Of a DNA stretch of 64,000 nucleotides, positions 59,839-64,000 are shown in pieces (the first letter of the stretch is position 1; every line of letters starts with the position of its first letter). A program made the position numbers and the translations under genes. The notes under the pieces were generated by a model. That model did not search any database. It was not told the origin of the DNA and worked only from the letters and a program-made list of their open reading frames with translations. Origin of the DNA: Gimesia algae (lineage in GTDB: Bacteria > Planctomycetota > Planctomycetia > Planctomycetales > Planctomycetaceae); the NCBI RefSeq assembly GCF_007746795.1, contig NZ_CP036343.1, positions 6,462,357 through 6,526,356 on the forward strand, given 5' to 3'.

Positions 59839-60236
59839 GAGATTTCCTGCTTCTTCAGATAGACAACTCTGACCGGATCGGAGTTACCTCGAACACAAGG
59901 TGTATCGCCCCATATCAGGACAACACAATCAGCAAGCACATGCCTGCTTATCCTAGCAACATCGTAATTCACTTGGAATCAATACCACACTCGAAATCAA
60001 CGGCATTTCGAGATAGCGAAGAGTTCCCTCCCCGTAGGGCGAGCTTACTCAAGTCATCATGAAATAAACACTTATTGATATTTATTTTATGATCATTGAA
60101 TCATTCCTTTTTCCGAAAAACCGGCAGATTGAATCATGTTGAATGTTAGAATCTGCCGATTTTAATGATTATACGGTTTCCTCTCCTCCACTCACATTTT
60201 CTCTTTTCTATATATAATAGTCGTAAGGAAGGCCGG
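59839..60236. promoter_or_regulatory. Divergent regulatory region with two inverted repeats
   Basis: The 8-bp inverted repeat CTCGAAAT (59990-59997) / ATTTCGAG (60005-60012), 7-nt spacer, lies about 150 bp before the DtxR-type gene. CGGCAGATT (60122-60130) and AATCTGCCG (60150-60158) form a second 9-bp inverted repeat, and TATAAT (60213-60218) is the likely -10 box of the SLBB-like gene. Regulator binding is not shown. Confidence 0.45.
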
Positions 60237-61997
60237 ATGGATTGCTGGCGCCAGATTGGTATCAGATTGCTGATGGTGTTCCTGTTCACAGGAACATTTC
60301 AGGATGCTCGTGCGCAAACGGTTGTCCGCGAAATTGGCTTGACGCAAGAACAGTTCAGGCAAACGGCTGTTGTCGGGCTGCTGGGTGAATTCAATCGATG
60401 TGCCGCCTACGAACTTTCAAATCAGGAACTGCAACTCAATCAGATTGTCTCTGGCGCGGGCGGGTTGACCTCTGATTCCTCAGGCGTCATTCGCGTGATT
60501 CGAGGTGGTCGCAGCAGTCAGGATCTGTTCTTCAACACCGAAGTCGACTTTCCACTCATGCATGGCGATGTGCTGATTGCTCTAAAATCATCAGCGAACG
60601 CCATGAATGTCTCGTTCAGCACGCCGGCTCAGACTGCACAATTGCAGCAATCCTCTCACTCTGAATTAATTCAGATTGCCATCCTTAATCTGCTGGATCG
60701 TCCTGTTGTATTTGGGGTACGACCTGAAATGGCAGATCTGGCAGGCATCCTGAAATGCCTGCGACAACCTTTGGAGCAATACGCGAACCTGGCTGAGTCC
60801 ATCAAAGTCATCCCCCCCTATCGCAGCCGGGGCGACTCCGATTTCAAGTCGAGAAAACTGACTTCCAGATTCTCCTCGGGAACCGTCATTGTCTTAAATT
60901 CTCCGCAGGTGCTGAACCTGTCTATGGTTCCCCCCTCCCTGCCAGCACCGCGTCGATTGCGGCCCTCACAAAATACAAATGCGAATCCCTTCTTAGAAAC
61001 ATCAGCCCCTGGAACTCTGGAAAAAAACGTTTCTCCAATGGGAGAATATACTCCCGAATTACAGAAGGTGACGCATCCGGAAGAAACCTCACTGCCAACT
61101 GAGGATTCTTCACTGAAAGTAGAAACAAATCCACTGCTGCTTAGAGGACCGATGCTGCAACAGACTGCCGCCAGTTTGGTTGAGGTTCCCAATCCGGGGA
61201 ATTCTCATTCAGAGGATACAAATCCCGCCGCATCAAACGATACAACAGATGAGAAGACTCAACTGCTGGCTGACTCTTCTTCAGTTCCAGATTTAGACCT
61301 GAAAGCAGCTCCGGCACCTCCTGTGGAATCCATTGACAGTCGTTTCGATGAAGGCTTGTCAAAGTTTGAGGAGACAGACGAGTTATCTGAATCATCGTCA
61401 TGGCCTCCAGGAACCGCTTATATTCTGCTTGCTGGAATTGCTGTTCTGCTCTGGAAATATCTGCACAAGAAACCACGTAATCAGCAGGTAAGTACTCGGC
61501 AGGAACAATCTGAACGCGATGAAAACGGCGCGATCATTACTCACTGGGAGAAGCTACCTCCGCTTCCGGAAAAATCTTTGCTGGAACAGATTCTCGAAAA
61601 CCAGATTCCCGTGATTGATGAAACACCTCAAATACCAACTCAGGCATTCATTTATGGACGACATCAGTCACGTTCCCTGCGAGTCGACAAAGAAGAGCCG
61701 ACTTTGAAAGGACCTCACTTCAACCAGAGGTCACGCCGTGATAAGAACACTCCGGATCAACAGGAATTTGCCAGCACGGGAACGGTCGTTGCTCCTGAGA
61801 AACCACCTGAAAATAAACGGAAGCCACCTGCTTTCCGCTTTGATCGCTCACATCAGGACTCCTCACAGTCTGGTATAGAAAAGCAGCCACCGACCGATAC
61901 AACACGGCTGGGACATACCAGTCAGTCTGAGAAGAAAAAGCATTCCGGAATTCTTGACCGTGTGCTGCAGGCCGTACAGGGAGTATTACCTAAATGA
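60237..61997 (+). CDS. SLBB-like, single-pass membrane protein of unknown function
   Basis: The ATG at 60237 (AAGGAAGG upstream) gives 586 residues. After the signal peptide (GIRLLMVFLFTGTFQDARA), residues about 65-125 read LNQIVSGAGGLTSDSSG, VIRVIRGG and DFPLMHGDVLIAL, resembling an SLBB domain of polysaccharide export proteins. A long polar, Ser/Thr/Pro-rich region leads to a membrane segment near residue 400 (TAYILLAGIAVLLWKYL), followed by a charged, probably cytoplasmic part of about 170 residues. No complete known architecture is recognised. Its stop overlaps the next start (ATGA), so the two are coupled. Confidence 0.75.
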   Translation: MDCWRQIGIRLLMVFLFTGTFQDARAQTVVREIGLTQEQFRQTAVVGLLGEFNRCAAYELSNQELQLNQIVSGAGGLTSDSSGVIRVIRGGRSSQDLFFNTEVDFPLMHGDVLIALKSSANAMNVSFSTPAQTAQLQQSSHSELIQIAILNLLDRPVVFGVRPEMADLAGILKCLRQPLEQYANLAESIKVIPPYRSRGDSDFKSRKLTSRFSSGTVIVLNSPQVLNLSMVPPSLPAPRRLRPSQNTNANPFLETSAPGTLEKNVSPMGEYTPELQKVTHPEETSLPTEDSSLKVETNPLLLRGPMLQQTAASLVEVPNPGNSHSEDTNPAASNDTTDEKTQLLADSSSVPDLDLKAAPAPPVESIDSRFDEGLSKFEETDELSESSSWPPGTAYILLAGIAVLLWKYLHKKPRNQQVSTRQEQSERDENGAIITHWEKLPPLPEKSLLEQILENQIPVIDETPQIPTQAFIYGRHQSRSLRVDKEEPTLKGPHFNQRSRRDKNTPDQQEFASTGTVVAPEKPPENKRKPPAFRFDRSHQDSSQSGIEKQPPTDTTRLGHTSQSEKKKHSGILDRVLQAVQGVLPK

Positions 61998-63016
61998 GCA
62001 GCGCACTGCAGATCGACTCAACCTGTCTCAGGACTTTACAGAATGATTCGAGCCACAAACTGACACGACGTTCCATCGAAGCGTTGTATACGATCCTTGA
62101 TGACAATAGTGAAAATCGGTCGATGCTGCTTAAAATTGGTGTCCCGTTTCTCAATTCCGAGGAAACACTGATTATCCCCGGTGGAAATGCCGCACAGATT
62201 TCACGTTTTTCAAATGTACCTCTCTATCCGCTGTTTACGAGTGGTGAGCTGGTATTAAACGATCCGGTCCACCGCCAGTTACTTTCTACGTTGATTCAGT
62301 CCATACTCCCCAAGGCAAGAACCAGTGGGGAATATTGTGCTTTCATTGGACCAGGCAATGATCCGCAGTCACCACTTAACAAGCTGACTTCTCAACTGAT
62401 TGCACTGCAGGGATTCACTCCTTTTGCCACGACAATCACGCTGGCAGCGGGGCTGGCAGCGTTTCCTGCAGCAACTCACTTTTCCGGCTACGTGATCTAC
62501 CTGGGACATTCGCATTCCGAAATAGGATTAGTCCACCAGAGTCGAGTCGTCGCCCGACATTCGGTACCATTTGGAAGTGAGTGGATGGACGAACAACTGG
62601 CACACACCTGGAAAATGTTCAAAATCGATTCTGAGGGGAAACAGCTGACTGACTCAAAACGGGCAAAAGAGAAACGCCTCAGTCCGCAAATCAGTCTGAG
62701 TCCTTATCTGTCACATCATTCTGTAGTCACATCCTGGTATGAATCACTGCTGGACAATCTGCTGGATGAATTTACGACTCAGCTGGAGGCACTTCAAACT
62801 TATATTGCCACACTGGAACTGTTACCTGTCGCCTGCCTGGGTGACCTCGCGCAGACTGCCGGCTTTAACGAACTGCTCAGACAGAATCTGGTGAATCACA
62901 AAATCCCGTTCAATCAAAACCAAATAAACCTGGTTCCGGATGAACAATCTACCATTTCCCGCGGCACACTTGTCGTCGCCGCAATGGAAGAGGAAGTCGC
63001 GACGCGGGCAGCTTAA
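61994..63016 (+). CDS. Divergent actin-like (ASKHA/MreB-type) protein, probably nucleotide-defective
   Basis: A 340-residue protein. The region near residues 145-210 (LIALQGFTPFATTITLAAGL, GYVIYLGHSHSEIGLV, VVARHSVPFGSEWMDEQLAH) follows the MreB order of adenosine motif, phosphate-2 motif (usually DIGGGT) and the loop before GGxxhD. Here the phosphate-2 motif reads YLGHSHSE, so the key Asp and Gly residues are lost and ATP hydrolysis is doubtful. The N-terminal half is weaker. It is coupled by a 4-bp overlap to the SLBB-like membrane protein, which suggests that the two act together, perhaps as a scaffold. It could also be a non-actin protein. Confidence 0.6.
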   Translation: MSSALQIDSTCLRTLQNDSSHKLTRRSIEALYTILDDNSENRSMLLKIGVPFLNSEETLIIPGGNAAQISRFSNVPLYPLFTSGELVLNDPVHRQLLSTLIQSILPKARTSGEYCAFIGPGNDPQSPLNKLTSQLIALQGFTPFATTITLAAGLAAFPAATHFSGYVIYLGHSHSEIGLVHQSRVVARHSVPFGSEWMDEQLAHTWKMFKIDSEGKQLTDSKRAKEKRLSPQISLSPYLSHHSVVTSWYESLLDNLLDEFTTQLEALQTYIATLELLPVACLGDLAQTAGFNELLRQNLVNHKIPFNQNQINLVPDEQSTISRGTLVVAAMEEEVATRAA

Positions 63017-64000
63017 TTCTGCTGAACCAGTTCTGCGGTCAGTTGATCCACGAACCGCAGATAATCTACTTCAAGCGTCCGAATATTAGTCTTAAAGGCT
63101 TTCTTGAAGTCCTGCTCCCTGGCATCGGCAGAGTATTCCTCCAGGGGATCGCGTTCTGAGATCGATTTCAGATACCGGGCATAACGGGCAGGTTGAGTCT
63201 CCACCAGAAAAAACGTGAGTGCCCAGGCTTCCGCATAGGCATCCAGAGTCGAAGAACGAAACAGGGAATCCTCCCGGATAAAGGTTCGCAGTGACTCTTT
63301 CTCGCGGCGGGTACGTGAATAATTCACAAACCAGATCAGTCGACTCCGATTGACTCTGGAAAGCAAGCGGGTACTGCCTCCCGTGTGAGACCGCAGTTCA
63401 TCTGACTCAAACGTGGTTGCCAGTCCCTCAACAACCCAGCGGGGATTCTCGCCAATCCGGGTATGCAGTCCGGTATTAAAGGCAACCTGATGGGTGGCTT
63501 CGTGAATCATTGTATCCCGTAAAGCTTCTGCCATGTTCTTACCGTTGGCGGAAACCCGCGCATAGCTCAACTGCGTTTCCCCCAGGCTCGGGTCAGAATC
63601 CTGAAGAGCGGTCGCAGCACTCTGATCGAAAAGAGCGGTTCGATTGGTATGCGGGTGATAGTACCCCAGTAAACCCTGGCCGGCACGCACACCTTCTTTT
63701 TTACAATAGTCGAAGAATTGTGCCTGGTCCGGAAAAATGACGGCGACCATCAAAAATTCTGGCGCCTTGATCTGATTACCACGTAAGGCAAAATAGTGTG
63801 AGAACGATTCATAGAGATCTTCAAAAACACCACCATACGCTTTGGCTTTGCCGCGCGGGGCACAGATCAGGTAATGTCGAGTCGAGATAATTTCGTATAA
63901 CGGGCCGAACTCGTTCTGAAGTTGCAACTTCATTTTATTTAAGGGAAGCTTTTGAAATTCGGAGGCGACTCTTCGAAAAGACGTGACTTTCTTTAGAGAG
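63013..64000 (-). CDS. DUF1570 metallopeptidase-like protein, partial at the right edge
   Basis: At least 306 residues are visible from the Met at 63933, and the reading frame stays open to the right edge with sequence that continues naturally (FQKLPLNKMKLQLQNEFG), so the true start is probably outside the window. The zinc motif MIHEATHQVAFNTG (HExxH) and WVVEGLATTFES, then DAYAEAWALTFFLVE are DUF1570 signatures. It is probably an exported gluzincin-like peptidase. It converges on the actin-like gene with a 4-bp overlap. Confidence 0.88.
   Translation of the reverse strand, partial: SLKKVTSFRRVASEFQKLPLNKMKLQLQNEFGPLYEIISTRHYLICAPRGKAKAYGGVFEDLYESFSHYFALRGNQIKAPEFLMVAVIFPDQAQFFDYCKKEGVRAGQGLLGYYHPHTNRTALFDQSAATALQDSDPSLGETQLSYARVSANGKNMAEALRDTMIHEATHQVAFNTGLHTRIGENPRWVVEGLATTFESDELRSHTGGSTRLLSRVNRSRLIWFVNYSRTRREKESLRTFIREDSLFRSSTLDAYAEAWALTFFLVETQPARYARYLKSISERDPLEEYSADAREQDFKKAFKTNIRTLEVDYLRFVDQLTAELVQQN

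Overview
The window looks like a chromosomal segment of a planctomycete, probably a Gimesia-like member of the Planctomycetaceae (inferred from gene content; no 16S rRNA gene is present). The pointers are an adjacent DUF1549/DUF1553 cytochrome-domain protein and DUF1501 protein, a DUF1570 metallopeptidase, a DUF1080 protein, a Tat-exported Gfo/Idh/MocA oxidoreductase, a ceramidase-like protein, and two GroEL paralogues, one with a GGM tail. I see no rRNA, tRNA, CRISPR array, transposase, integrase or phage gene.

Layout. 0-2 kb: a nitric-oxide stress locus with an Rrf2/NsrR-type regulator (cut by the left edge), flavohemoglobin hmp on the other strand behind a nested dyad operator, and a DUF3565 protein, with a perfect 24-bp hairpin between the last two. 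2-5.4 kb: ceramidase-like, Dabb and an unknown exported protein. 5.4-10.8 kb: an accessory island with four small genes resembling orphan immunity genes and an APH-type kinase, bracketed by inverted copies of a ~300-bp hairpin-rich repeat that also forms a degenerate ~430-bp tandem array at 9.2-10.1 kb. 10.8-16.9 kb: housekeeping genes (hydroxyacid dehydrogenase, birA, STAS protein, DUF2062, PfkB kinase, SGNH hydrolase, folP). 17.2-17.9 kb: a strong promoter, a structured leader and a secreted protein with six CC pairs spaced exactly eight residues apart.

18-26 kb: HD phosphohydrolase, Trk potassium uptake (trkH, trkA), glpK and amt. 26.6-34.8 kb: a chaperone cluster on one strand (groEL1, groES, groEL2, dnaJ, grpE) followed by FmdB-type zinc ribbon, yacG, EamA transporter and gamma-carbonic anhydrase; dnaK is absent. 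35-48.5 kb: Gfo/Idh/MocA oxidoreductase, EF-hand protein, PQQ propeller, yjbQ-aroC, DUF1614, TlpA-like thioredoxin, TauE exporter, M28 peptidase, cydAB and a sulfotransferase. 48.9-53.3 kb: a minus-strand run of xylB, DUF1080, SDR and threonine dehydratase. 53.7-64 kb: the DUF1549/1553-DUF1501 pair, purB, a DtxR/MntR regulator, a two-gene unit of an SLBB-like membrane protein and a degenerate actin-like protein, and a DUF1570 peptidase running off the right edge.

The most unusual parts are the repeat-bracketed immunity-like island, the CC-repeat protein with its leader RNA, and the SLBB plus actin-like pair. Functions come from motif recognition by eye; no database search or folding program was run.
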